A stretch of 64,000 bases of DNA, taken from NCBI GenBank assembly GCA_934432675.1, contig CAKRYT010000001.1, forward strand, positions 199,458 through 263,457, read 5' to 3'. A program made the translations under genes and the position numbers. This DNA is from an uncultured Eubacteriales bacterium (GTDB lineage Bacteria; Bacillota; Clostridia; Oscillospirales; CAG-272). Below the pieces are notes generated by a model, which made no database searches, had not been told where the DNA came from, and worked only from the letters and a program-made list of their open reading frames with translations. This document shows, one piece after another, positions 50,687-59,969 of this stretch. How positions within the stretch are numbered: position 1 is the stretch's first letter; every line of letters begins with the position of its first letter.

Positions 50687-53600
50687 ATGGGAGAATTCGT
50701 CCACCTGCATTTGCACAGTGAATACAGCCTGCTCGACGGTGCCTGCCGCATCGCCGATATTCCGCGTATGGCAAAAGAGGCGGGGCACACGGCTGTCGCC
50801 ATTACAGATCACGGTGTCCTTTACGGTGCCGTGGCGTTTTACCGTGCCTGCAAGAAGGAAGGGATCCGACCGATCATCGGGTGCGAGGTGTATGTTGCCC
50901 GCACCTCCCGCTTTTCAAAAGAAGGGAAAAACGATTTTTCGGGCGATCATCTCATTCTGCTCGTCGAAAATGAAACAGGCTACAAAAACCTCATACAGAT
51001 GGTATCGCAGAGTTTTACGGAGGGGTTTTATATGCGCCCCCGCGTTGACTGGGAACTCCTGTGCCGACATCACGAGGGGTTAATTGCACTCTCCGCGTGC
51101 CTGGCCGGCAAAATACCGCAGGAAATACTATCCGGGGATTATGAGGCGGCAAAGCAAACTGCTCTTGCGTACGGCCGTCTTTTCGGGGAGGGGCATTTCT
51201 ATCTGGAAGTACAGGATCACCTCCTGCCGGACGAAAAACGTGTCGCCATGTCGCTCAGAGCCATGGCGGAAGAAACGGGCCTCCCGCTCGTCGCCACAAA
51301 CGATGTCCATTATCTGCGCCGACGCGACGCGGAAATGCAGTCCGTTTTGATGTGCATACAAACCAACCGTACACTCGCCGAGGGGCGCCCGATTGGGTTT
51401 GAGACAGACGAGTTTTACTATAAATCCACCGAGGAAATGGTGCGACTCTTCGCCGATTACCCCGGAGCGATTGAGAATACCGTCAAAATTGCCTCACGGT
51501 GTCAGTTTGATTTCACCTTCGGAGAATACTATTTGCCGACTTATTCTTTGGCAGAAGGTCAAACGCATGAGGGGATTCTGCGGGAACTCTGTCACAGGGG
51601 CTTTACCGAACGCATAGCGAACGGGGAGATCACCTTTGAAAAGGCAACACGGGCGGAGTACGAGGAACGTCTCCGTTATGAACTTTCCGTTATCCATGAA
51701 ATGGGGTTTGATGCCTATTTCCTGATCGTGCGCGATTTTGTCATGTATGCCAAGACGCATGACATTCCGGTCGGTCCCGGGCGTGGCAGTGGTGCCGGTA
51801 GTCTCGTGGCTTTCTGCATCGGCATTACCGATGTGGACAGTATCAAATACGATCTTCTGTTTGAGCGTTTTCTCAACCCGGAGCGGCAAACTATGCCCGA
51901 TTTTGATATTGATTTCTGCTTTGAGAAACGCGATCGCGTGATTTCTTACGTCAAAGAAAAATACGGTGAGGATCATGTGGCACAGATCATCACTTTCGGT
52001 ACCCTCGCCGCACGTGCTGCCGTGCGCGACGTAGGACGCGTGCTGGCGTTGCCGTACGGGGAAGTGGATGCGGTGGCGAAACTCATACCCGGCACCATGA
52101 GCCTTGCGGAGGTCATCAACCGCGGAGAACTCAAAGAGAAATACGAGTCGGGAGAGGATGTCAAACGATTGATTGACCTCTCGATGATGGTCGAGGGAAT
52201 GCCGCGGCACGCCTCTACGCACGCAGCGGGTGTCGTCATTACGGCCGAGCCTGTTTCACACTATGTGCCGATTGCCGTCAACGGTGAGAATATCGTGACA
52301 GAGTACGATATGGATACCATTGCAAGCCTGGGGCTGGTCAAGTTTGATTTTTTGGGGCTCCGTTACCTGACCGTGATGGAAAAGACGGTGGAACAGATCC
52401 GCCGCACCTCTCCCGGCTTCCGACTCGGAGACGTACCGTTTGACGACGCAAAAACCTACCAGATGATCTCACAGGGCAGGACGGAGGGTGTCTTTCAGCT
52501 GGAATCTGCCGGGATGCGTCGCGTGCTGGCGGATATGAAACCGGGTTGCTTTGATGATATTATTGCCGTCATTGCCCTGTATCGTCCGGGCCCTATGGAC
52601 TCCATAGGCACTTTCATCGCCAGAAAACACGGAGAGGAAAAGATCGCATACAGTGTCCCCGCACTCGCAGAGATACTCGACAGTACCTACGGATGCATCG
52701 TTTACCAGGAGCAGGTGATGCAGATTTTCCGCTCCCTTGCCGGCTATTCTTTCGCAAGGGCGGACCTAGTTCGACGCGCCATGGCAAAAAAGAAAGAAGA
52801 AGTCATGATGGCAGAGCGTTCGGACTTCGTGGCCGGGTGCGCCGAGCACGGGATCTCATCGGAAGATGCCGTAAGAATCTTTGACACGATGCTCAGTTTT
52901 GCGAGTTACGCCTTTAATAAGAGCCACGCTACCGCCTATGCCATGATTTCGTATCGGACGGCATATCTGAAAGCGCATTATCCGGCGGAGTTCTTTGCCG
53001 CACTCATGACCTGCGGCGTTCAGTGTGACCCCCAGCGTTTCGGCATCCGTGTATTGCCGCCGGACATCAACGAGAGCGGCACCGACTTTGTGGCATCCGA
53101 TGGGGCGGTCCGCTACGGTTTCCTTGCCATCAAAAACCTCGGCAGACTGTTTGCGGAGGCATTGATCGCCGAACGCGGACATGGCAAGTTCCGGTCCTTT
53201 GAGGACTTTGTGGACCGTATGGCAAAGAGGGAACTAAACCGCAAACAACTGGAATCGCTCATCAAGTGCGGATGTTTTGACTCTCTCGGGATATACCGCT
53301 CCCGGCTATTGTCTGTCTACGAGGAAGTGCTCGCCAATGCGGGCGCCCGTGCACAAAGCAACGTGACCGGTCAGATGGACTTTTTCAGCGGTGCGCTCGA
53401 TTCGTCGGGCACACTCGACACAATCGTTTACCCGGATGTGCCGGAATTCCCCTTGAAGGATCTGCTCGCTTTTGAAAAAGAACTGGCGGGAATCTATTTT
53501 TCGGGCAACCTTTTTGATCACTACGCTAATCACGCCGCCGCCATACCGCACACGGATATCGGCGAAATCCTCGAATCCTTCGACGAGAACGGGGAATCCG

Positions 53601-54118
53601 GTGGTGAACACACCGATAAAGAGCGTGTGACGATCACCGGGTTTGTCGCGGGGATCACCAAAAAAACGACCAAACGCGGTGATACCATGCTGTTTATGCA
53701 ACTCGCCGACAGGACCGGTACGATCGAGGTCATCGTTTTCCCGAAACAATACCAGCAGTATTCGACGGATCTGCAAATCACGAACGGACTTTGCGTGGTG
53801 GGTACCATTTCCGCGCGCGAGGACGAGAAAGCCAAAATCGTAGCAGAAAAGGTCATGCGCCTCACGGGTAACGAGTTGTATCATGACACGGCCACCAAGC
53901 CGAAAAAACTGTATTTGCGTGTTCCGGGTATGGGTGCAAGGGAAACGCAGGTGGCTCTGCGTATTCTTTCCTGCGTGCCCGGGCATACTCCTGTCGTGTT
54001 TTACGATCTTTCGTCCGGTAAGTATCTAAACGCACGAGGGTATGATGCTGACGTAACGGATAAGTTGCTCGGCGATCTGCGTCATATCTTCGGGGAAGAT
54101 AACGTTGTGTTCCGTTAA
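50687..54118 (+). CDS. dnaE: DNA polymerase III alpha subunit (DnaE)
   Basis: 1143 residues. PHP domain at the N-terminus (HLHLHSEYSLLDGA), polymerase active site with GPGRGSGAGSL and PDFDIDF near residue 404-410, helix-hairpin-helix region and a C-terminal OB fold about 980-1060. Size fits the DnaE class of Firmicutes. Last of the long plus-strand block before a new promoter. Confidence 0.96.
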   Translation: MGEFVHLHLHSEYSLLDGACRIADIPRMAKEAGHTAVAITDHGVLYGAVAFYRACKKEGIRPIIGCEVYVARTSRFSKEGKNDFSGDHLILLVENETGYKNLIQMVSQSFTEGFYMRPRVDWELLCRHHEGLIALSACLAGKIPQEILSGDYEAAKQTALAYGRLFGEGHFYLEVQDHLLPDEKRVAMSLRAMAEETGLPLVATNDVHYLRRRDAEMQSVLMCIQTNRTLAEGRPIGFETDEFYYKSTEEMVRLFADYPGAIENTVKIASRCQFDFTFGEYYLPTYSLAEGQTHEGILRELCHRGFTERIANGEITFEKATRAEYEERLRYELSVIHEMGFDAYFLIVRDFVMYAKTHDIPVGPGRGSGAGSLVAFCIGITDVDSIKYDLLFERFLNPERQTMPDFDIDFCFEKRDRVISYVKEKYGEDHVAQIITFGTLAARAAVRDVGRVLALPYGEVDAVAKLIPGTMSLAEVINRGELKEKYESGEDVKRLIDLSMMVEGMPRHASTHAAGVVITAEPVSHYVPIAVNGENIVTEYDMDTIASLGLVKFDFLGLRYLTVMEKTVEQIRRTSPGFRLGDVPFDDAKTYQMISQGRTEGVFQLESAGMRRVLADMKPGCFDDIIAVIALYRPGPMDSIGTFIARKHGEEKIAYSVPALAEILDSTYGCIVYQEQVMQIFRSLAGYSFARADLVRRAMAKKKEEVMMAERSDFVAGCAEHGISSEDAVRIFDTMLSFASYAFNKSHATAYAMISYRTAYLKAHYPAEFFAALMTCGVQCDPQRFGIRVLPPDINESGTDFVASDGAVRYGFLAIKNLGRLFAEALIAERGHGKFRSFEDFVDRMAKRELNRKQLESLIKCGCFDSLGIYRSRLLSVYEEVLANAGARAQSNVTGQMDFFSGALDSSGTLDTIVYPDVPEFPLKDLLAFEKELAGIYFSGNLFDHYANHAAAIPHTDIGEILESFDENGESGGEHTDKERVTITGFVAGITKKTTKRGDTMLFMQLADRTGTIEVIVFPKQYQQYSTDLQITNGLCVVGTISAREDEKAKIVAEKVMRLTGNELYHDTATKPKKLYLRVPGMGARETQVALRILSCVPGHTPVVFYDLSSGKYLNARGYDADVTDKLLGDLRHIFGEDNVVFR

Positions 54119-54140
54119 ATCGTTAATTTTTTTAACGCGA

Positions 54141-54169
54141 TTGACTTTACAGTGCGGAAAAGATAAAAT
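54141..54169 (+). promoter_or_regulatory. promoter upstream of the CvpA-like gene
   Basis: TTGACT (54141-54146), 17-bp spacer, TAAAAT (54164-54169). A small stem CGTTAA / TTAACG (54121-54137) lies between it and the end of dnaE. Confidence 0.72.
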
Positions 54170-54195
54170 AAGAGGTAAGCAAATCGGAGGTGAGG

Positions 54196-54909
54196 GTGTT
54201 GGCAGTCGCGATTATACTGGATGCTCTGGTCATCGTTGCCGCGCTGGTCGCACTCATCACCGGTCTGCGCCGCGGTCTCGTGTGGATATGTTTCCGCAAA
54301 TTCCGTAAGGTGACGGCGGGGGTCGTTGCGCTGCTCCTCGCGAAACCGCTCGGATATTTATTCACGGAATTGTTCATTGGTAACTGGCTGACGAGATTGA
54401 TTATGTCATGGGGCAAAATCGAAGACGTGCCCGCTTCTTCTCCCGAGGAGATGGTGGAGCAGTTACCAAGACTTGTCCGTGCCGTGGCAGGGTGGTTTCA
54501 TCTGGATGTTACGACCCTGGCGGAGGAGGCATACAACAGCGGGGAGGGTGTTTATTACCACTTCATCCGTGAGGCTTCGCTCCCGCTCGCCCGCCTGTTC
54601 GGTGTGATATTGGCGTGGGTGGCTTTGATGCTCGTCTGCCTGCTTTTGGTCCGCATCCTTTTATCCGTGGGGACAGGCCTTGCGGAACTCCCTGTGCTTA
54701 AACAGCTGAATGCCCTCCTCGGTGCCTGTACGTCCGTTCTGATCTGGGGTGCCATCGTGTGGCTGGTTGTCAAGTTGGTCGGGTGGATTGTAGGTCTTGC
54801 ACCGGTGGCCTCCCTCACGTTTATGCAGGGCTTTTCCATGGAGCAGACCTATATCACCAAATACGTGTATCATTTCAATCCGCTGGCATTTCTTTTGTCG
54901 TTGAAGTAG
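54196..54909 (+). CDS. CvpA-like integral membrane protein
   Basis: About 237 residues with four membrane segments: two N-terminal (LDALVIVAALVALITGL and ITAGV-type second segment near 35-60) and two C-terminal (about 150-175 and 182-210), separated by a soluble 70-residue loop. The shape fits CvpA/colicin V production family proteins. GTG 54196 and TTG 54199 both suit the GGAGG at 54186-54190; a GTG overlapping it at 54190 does not. Function unclear. Confidence 0.7.
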   Translation: MLAVAIILDALVIVAALVALITGLRRGLVWICFRKFRKVTAGVVALLLAKPLGYLFTELFIGNWLTRLIMSWGKIEDVPASSPEEMVEQLPRLVRAVAGWFHLDVTTLAEEAYNSGEGVYYHFIREASLPLARLFGVILAWVALMLVCLLLVRILLSVGTGLAELPVLKQLNALLGACTSVLIWGAIVWLVVKLVGWIVGLAPVASLTFMQGFSMEQTYITKYVYHFNPLAFLLSLK

Positions 54910-54933
54910 CGGATTTTCGGAGGAATTCAAATT

Positions 54934-57279
54934 ATGCAAATGTGTGCCAGATGCCATAAGCGCATCGCGGTCGTCTATATATCCCACATGGACCCTGAAA
55001 AGAACGAGATGGTCAATGAGGGGTTGTGCATTCAGTGCGCGCGTGAACTCGGAATCAAGCCTGTCAATGATATGCTGGAAAAGATGGGCGTCAGCCAAGA
55101 GGATATTGACCGTATGACGGAGGATCTGAATAACGCCATCGAAAGCGCGACTGAGGTCAGTGATGACACGGGGGAGGATGCCGGTGCCCCCGCGATTGAC
55201 CTGCCCAAACTTTTCGGTCAGTTGGGTCTTAACATAAACGGCGGGCAACGTGCCGGGGAGGGGGCCTCCGAGGAGCATGAATCGGTCGAATCCGAGCGCG
55301 AGACGCAAGGAAAGAAGGAGAGGGCAAAAAAGCCGGATCCGAGGAGAAAGACGCTCGATACGTTCTGCACCAACCTGACGCGCCGTGCGGCAGAGGGCAA
55401 GATCGACCGTATCGTCGGTCGTGAGCATGAACTGCAACGCGTCATACAGATCCTGTGCCGCAGACAAAAGAATAACCCCTGCCTGATCGGTGAGCCCGGT
55501 GTTGGCAAGACCGCCATTGCAGAGGCACTCGCTATACGGATCGCCGAGGGGCGCGTGCCGGAGAAACTGCGCGGCTCCGAGGTATATCTCGTGGATCTGA
55601 CGGCGTTGGTCGCAGGTACGCAATTCCGCGGACAGTTTGAATCGCGTATCCTCGGACTTTTGAACGAGGTCCGTGCCCTCGGGAATATTATCCTCGTGAT
55701 CGATGAAGTGCATAATATCGTCGGTGCAGGCGATGCCGAGGGTTCCATGAATGCGGCAAACATCATGAAACCGGCACTGTCGCGCGGAGAAATCCAGGTC
55801 ATCGGTGCCACGACGATGAAGGAGTATCGCAAGTACATTGAAAAGGACAGCGCGCTCGAACGACGCTTCCAGCCGGTTATCGTCAGTGAGCCCTCGACCG
55901 CAGAGACGGAAGAAATGCTCCGCGGCATCAAAGGCTACTATGAATCTTACCACGGGATACGCATTCCGGACGGTGTTATTGCCGCAGCCGTTCGTCTTTC
56001 CGAGCGGTATATCCAGGATCGTTTCCTGCCGGACAAGGCAATTGACCTCTTGGATGAAGCGGCATCACACGTTGCCTTGTCCGCCACCTGCGTGAACGAG
56101 CGCATCCGCGTCAGACGCGAGCTCGATGAGGCGGGTGAACAACTCTCCCAATTGGAGGCCAAGTCGGAGACAATCCCCGACGAGGCAAAGGAACGCTACT
56201 GGCAGGAGGTCGCGGACCTGAAAGTCTCGGTTTCCCAGGCGGAGCAACGGCTCGCCGCGCTTGACGCCGCATGTGACAAACTTGAAGTTACGGTTGCGGA
56301 TCTTGCCGACGTGGTGGAGATATGGACGGGGATTCCGGCATCGGATATTAAGGAGCAGGAATTCGAGCAGCTCGACAAACTGGAAGACAGAATCAAAAAG
56401 CGCATCATCGGGCAGGACGAGGCGGTTTCCGCCGTGGTCCGTGCCATCCGTCGTAAACGCGCGGGGGTGTCTGTCCGCAAGAGCCCGATCTCCCTAATTT
56501 TTGCGGGGCCGACCGGGGTCGGCAAGACCGAACTGGTCAAGGTCTTGGCGGATGATCTCTTCAAACAGCCGGACATGCTCATCCGACTCGATATGTCCGA
56601 GTATATGGAGAAACACTCCGTGTCGCGCATTATCGGTGCTCCTCCCGGTTACGTCGGTTACGATGAGGCGGGGCAACTGACGGAAAAGGTGCGTCGTCGC
56701 CCATATTCGGTGATCCTGTTTGACGAGATCGAAAAGGCGCACCCGGATGTCATGAATATCCTTTTGCAGATACTCGATGACGGGCGCGTGACAGATGCCT
56801 CCGGACGGGTCGTGAATTTTGAGAACACCCTGATCGTCATGACCACCAACGCGGGCTCCGAAAAAGCGAACGCCATTTCCGGTTTTTCCGAAAGTGAAAT
56901 TGGGCAGGGGCGTGAGCGTACCGAACGTGCGCTACTTGGTTTCCTACGTCCGGAATTCATCAACAGAGTAGATGAAATCATCACTTTCCGCGCACTTACG
57001 CACGAGGATTTCCGGAAAATCGCCGATATTATGCTCGGGGATCTACGGGATGTACTGGATAAGAAGGGGATCACATTTACCTATACGGACGCTGCCGTGG
57101 ATCTTATCGCGCGGGAATCGTATTCCGAAAAGTACGGTGCGCGCAACATGCGCCGCTATTTGGAGACGCATGTCGAGGATGCCATCGCCACCGCTATCAT
57201 TTCTCACTATGCGTCGGGCATCCGCAGAGCCGCTCTGGATGCGGCGGATGGGAAATTGCAGGTCACGTGTGAATCATAA
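54934..57279 (+). CDS. ClpE-like ATP-dependent protease ATPase with zinc-finger N-terminus
   Basis: 781-residue AAA+ unfoldase. The N-terminus has CARC (Cys4/7) and CIQC (Cys32/35), a zinc finger as in ClpE and McsA in place of the ClpC N-domain repeats; then an acidic linker to about residue 145. NBD1 Walker A GEPGVGKT (186-193), a coiled-coil middle region (about 395-455) and NBD2 Walker A GPTGVGKT (525-532). The loop AISGFSES before the last helices keeps the Gly-Phe of ClpP-docking tripeptides. It likely feeds ClpP. Confidence 0.88.
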   Translation: MQMCARCHKRIAVVYISHMDPEKNEMVNEGLCIQCARELGIKPVNDMLEKMGVSQEDIDRMTEDLNNAIESATEVSDDTGEDAGAPAIDLPKLFGQLGLNINGGQRAGEGASEEHESVESERETQGKKERAKKPDPRRKTLDTFCTNLTRRAAEGKIDRIVGREHELQRVIQILCRRQKNNPCLIGEPGVGKTAIAEALAIRIAEGRVPEKLRGSEVYLVDLTALVAGTQFRGQFESRILGLLNEVRALGNIILVIDEVHNIVGAGDAEGSMNAANIMKPALSRGEIQVIGATTMKEYRKYIEKDSALERRFQPVIVSEPSTAETEEMLRGIKGYYESYHGIRIPDGVIAAAVRLSERYIQDRFLPDKAIDLLDEAASHVALSATCVNERIRVRRELDEAGEQLSQLEAKSETIPDEAKERYWQEVADLKVSVSQAEQRLAALDAACDKLEVTVADLADVVEIWTGIPASDIKEQEFEQLDKLEDRIKKRIIGQDEAVSAVVRAIRRKRAGVSVRKSPISLIFAGPTGVGKTELVKVLADDLFKQPDMLIRLDMSEYMEKHSVSRIIGAPPGYVGYDEAGQLTEKVRRRPYSVILFDEIEKAHPDVMNILLQILDDGRVTDASGRVVNFENTLIVMTTNAGSEKANAISGFSESEIGQGRERTERALLGFLRPEFINRVDEIITFRALTHEDFRKIADIMLGDLRDVLDKKGITFTYTDAAVDLIARESYSEKYGARNMRRYLETHVEDAIATAIISHYASGIRRAALDAADGKLQVTCES

Positions 57280-57290
57280 AGGAGAAACAA

Positions 57291-58133
57291 ATGTCGGAAT
57301 GTACGCATGATTGCAGCAGTTGCACCGCCAACTGTGCGTCAAAAAACGCCGGTACCGGTGCCGGTGTGCAAACGGAAAAAGAAAATGATTACAGCCATGT
57401 CAAGCACGTCATCGGCGTGGTGTCCGGTAAGGGTGGAGTCGGAAAGAGCCTCGTAACCTCGATGCTTGCCGTATCCATGCAACGGCTCGGGTACAAGACC
57501 GCGATCCTTGATGCGGATATTACGGGACCGTCAATCCCAAAGATATTCGGCTTGGAGGGAGAGCGCGTGACGGGGTCGGAAGAAGGAATCATGCTCCCGC
57601 CCACTACCAAAACCGGCATTGAAGTCATGAGCGTCAACCTGCTCCTCGACGACCCCACGAAACCCGTGCTTTGGCGGGGGTCGCTCATTTCCGGTATTGT
57701 CAAGCAGTTCTGGACCGACGTTGCCTGGAACGAGGTCGACTATATGTTCGTCGATATGCCTCCCGGAACGGGTGACGTACCCCTGACGGTATTCCAGAGC
57801 CTGCCGATCTCCGGCATCGTCGTTGTGACCAGCCCGCAGGAACTCGTTTCCATGATCGTAGAGAAAGCGGTCAACATGGCACGCATGATGAATGTGCCGG
57901 TCCTCGGACTGATTGAGAATTACAGTTACCTGCAATGCCCGCACTGCGATGAAAAGATCAGTGTCTTCGGGAATTCTCATATTGACGAGGTCAGTGCGAG
58001 AGAACATCTGCCCGTGCTCGCCAAACTCCCGATCGACCCCAAACTGCCCGCTCTCTGCGACAAGGGGCTCATCGAGTTGATGGAGAACGACTACCTCTCC
58101 GCGACGGCGGAAATGCTGACACACATGCAATAA
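57291..58133 (+). CDS. mrp: Mrp/NBP35-type iron-sulfur carrier ATPase
   Basis: 280 residues. N-terminal cysteines 4, 8, 11 and 15 (CTHDCSSCTANC), deviant Walker A GKGGVGKS (46-53), and the cluster-bridging CPHC (Cys216/Cys219). Carries [4Fe-4S] clusters to apo-proteins. The additional N-terminal cysteines recall NBP35-type ferredoxin-like ends of clostridial proteins. Confidence 0.93.
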   Translation: MSECTHDCSSCTANCASKNAGTGAGVQTEKENDYSHVKHVIGVVSGKGGVGKSLVTSMLAVSMQRLGYKTAILDADITGPSIPKIFGLEGERVTGSEEGIMLPPTTKTGIEVMSVNLLLDDPTKPVLWRGSLISGIVKQFWTDVAWNEVDYMFVDMPPGTGDVPLTVFQSLPISGIVVVTSPQELVSMIVEKAVNMARMMNVPVLGLIENYSYLQCPHCDEKISVFGNSHIDEVSAREHLPVLAKLPIDPKLPALCDKGLIELMENDYLSATAEMLTHMQ

Positions 58134-58136
58134 CCG

Positions 58137-58171
58137 AAAAACCGAGTGCCGTTTTCGCGGCACCCGGTTTT
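58137..58171. terminator. shared terminator between mrp and the lipoprotein gene
   Basis: Stem AAAACCGAGTGCCG / CGGCACCCGGTTTT with one mismatch, loop TTTTCG(C). T-runs on both strands serve the two convergent genes. Confidence 0.82.
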
Positions 58172-58174
58172 ATA

Positions 58175-59905
58175 TTACGGGCGACCTCCCGGTCTTCCAC
58201 CCGGTTGCGGCGCACCGCCGCCCCCCATTCCTCCGGATCCGTAAATCAGCGAAGAGAGCGTTATGCTCTGCGTTTGACCGCAGGCCGTGAGAGAATAGGT
58301 GTTCCCCTTGGCGAGGGAAGGTGCACTGACGACGACCGAATTATAGGTCTTCGGTGGCGTATAGGTGACGATCGTATTTCCGTCATTGTCCGCGAGTTTC
58401 ACGGGTGCCGTGGAGGAACCCGTATAGTTGACGAGAATAGACCCCTGCGTGGAGGCGGTACCGAAATTCTGCGCCATACCGCTGCTCCCGCATAGCAGAA
58501 TGATGCCGCCTGTAATGGTGCCGGTACCGTCGTAGTCCAGTGCCGCATTGGCAGAACTTGTGGACCCGCTGACGAACGTCGTACCGCCGGTTACGGTAAT
58601 GGAGCCGTTGGAATCAAGGCCGTCGCCGGATGCATTGACGGTCGTTTTACCTCCGGAGATCTGAATATAACAGTCGCCGTCGGCCGTAAACGTGTCTTGC
58701 CGTCCGCCGGGGAATCCCGGTTGCACCCCGCTCGCGTCCTTGCCGCCGGCGGCATTGATGCCGTCATCGGAAGCGGTAATATCAATAACACCCCCGATAA
58801 TGTCGACGGATGTACCTTCCAGACCTTCGTAGCTTTTCAGAATCTTTATTTCTCCGCCGGAAACGGAGAGATTCGCGTCCGCATGCACACCATCATCCGA
58901 GGTCGATAGGGTTAGGGTCCCACCCGTTATGGAGCAATTGCTGTTGGTATGCACGGAATCGTCGGCGGACGAGACGGTCAGGGTACCGCCGGCGATGAGC
59001 AAATCACCCGTTGCCTTGATCCCCTTACCGTCCGCGTTGATTTCCGCCCGCCCGTCAATCATCTGCAACGTCGAGGCGGCATCCATACCGTCGGAGGCGG
59101 CGCGGATACTCAAACTGCCGTTCGCAATATAGATAAACCCGCGCGACGTATCATCGGCATTCTCCGCGTGCAGGGCATCCGTACCCGCCGTGAGCGCGTA
59201 GGTACCGCTTTTAATGCGTATGCTGTTTTTGGCACTGACGGCGTGCTTGGCACCGGTGACCGTGAAATCACCGTCCATCATGACGAGGTCGGCTTTTACA
59301 GCGATTCCGTGACCGCACTCGGAGGTGATCGTGAGTTTTCCGCTCCCGTTGATCGTGACATCTTTTTTTGCGTACAGTGCCGTATCGATATTGGTCGTCT
59401 CTCCCGATGCGTAGGCACCGTTGCTCCCGAGTGAATTGACGCTCCCGTCCGGCAGTGTCAGAAACACTTTTGCGGCATTCTGCACATAAATTGCGGCAGA
59501 GCCTGTTGAATTGATGACGACATCTTGAAGAATCAGGTGCAGTTTATCTGTATCCCCGGCGTTGATGACCAGTTGACCGTTTGTGAGGGTACCGCTGAGC
59601 AGGTAAGTGCCGGCACCTGTCAGGGTGACCGTATCGCCGACGACGGTCACGCGTTCATCCTCCGCTTCGGTTGCACCGTCGCGGAGCGCGATGAAAACGA
59701 CGTCATCCTCCTCGTAGGAGGTTTCCGTGTCGCGCTCCGTAAACATTTCGTCTTCTTTTGCGGGCTCAATGACAGTTGCGTCGGATCCGGCGGCACCCGG
59801 TGTGACGTTTCCCGTCACCGTCTCCGAGGAATCACGGCAAGCGGTGACTGTCAGGGCAATACAGAGTATCAAAACGATGGCAATCCATCGCAGGCATCTT
59901 TTCAT
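58175..59905 (-). CDS. lipoprotein with Cthe_2159-type carbohydrate-binding beta-helix
   Basis: 576 residues. Residues 1-22 are a signal peptide and VTAC with Cys23 a lipobox. About residues 75-530 are a right-handed parallel beta-helix with many ladder repeats (DGVHADANLSVSGGEIKI, DGLDSNGSITVTGG), matching the Cthe_2159 domain family, known from a clostridial polygalacturonate/cellulose-binding protein. The end is a Gly/Pro tail. Exported and membrane-anchored; role in wall or polysaccharide binding is inference. Third gene downstream of a two-component system, with its own operator-like repeat. Confidence 0.85.
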   Translation of the reverse strand: MKRCLRWIAIVLILCIALTVTACRDSSETVTGNVTPGAAGSDATVIEPAKEDEMFTERDTETSYEEDDVVFIALRDGATEAEDERVTVVGDTVTLTGAGTYLLSGTLTNGQLVINAGDTDKLHLILQDVVINSTGSAAIYVQNAAKVFLTLPDGSVNSLGSNGAYASGETTNIDTALYAKKDVTINGSGKLTITSECGHGIAVKADLVMMDGDFTVTGAKHAVSAKNSIRIKSGTYALTAGTDALHAENADDTSRGFIYIANGSLSIRAASDGMDAASTLQMIDGRAEINADGKGIKATGDLLIAGGTLTVSSADDSVHTNSNCSITGGTLTLSTSDDGVHADANLSVSGGEIKILKSYEGLEGTSVDIIGGVIDITASDDGINAAGGKDASGVQPGFPGGRQDTFTADGDCYIQISGGKTTVNASGDGLDSNGSITVTGGTTFVSGSTSSANAALDYDGTGTITGGIILLCGSSGMAQNFGTASTQGSILVNYTGSSTAPVKLADNDGNTIVTYTPPKTYNSVVVSAPSLAKGNTYSLTACGQTQSITLSSLIYGSGGMGGGGAPQPGGRPGGRP

Positions 59906-59947
59906 AAATAGAATCCGCCCCCTTTCATAATCAGAATTGGGGACGGA

Positions 59948-59963
59948 CTTAAACCGAAGTTAA
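59948..59963 (-). promoter_or_regulatory. candidate response-regulator site upstream of the lipoprotein gene
   Basis: Direct repeat of TTAA with 11-base period: CTTAAACCGAAGTTAA (plus strand). An almost identical arrangement lies upstream of the response regulator (61930-61945). OmpR-type regulators bind half-sites spaced 11 bp. Confidence 0.5.
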
Positions 59964-59969
59964 AAGCGA

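Noticed and set aside
58205..59434. Plus-strand open frames opposite the beta-helix lipoprotein
   Set aside because: Shadows of the repetitive minus-strand gene, without ribosome binding sites.
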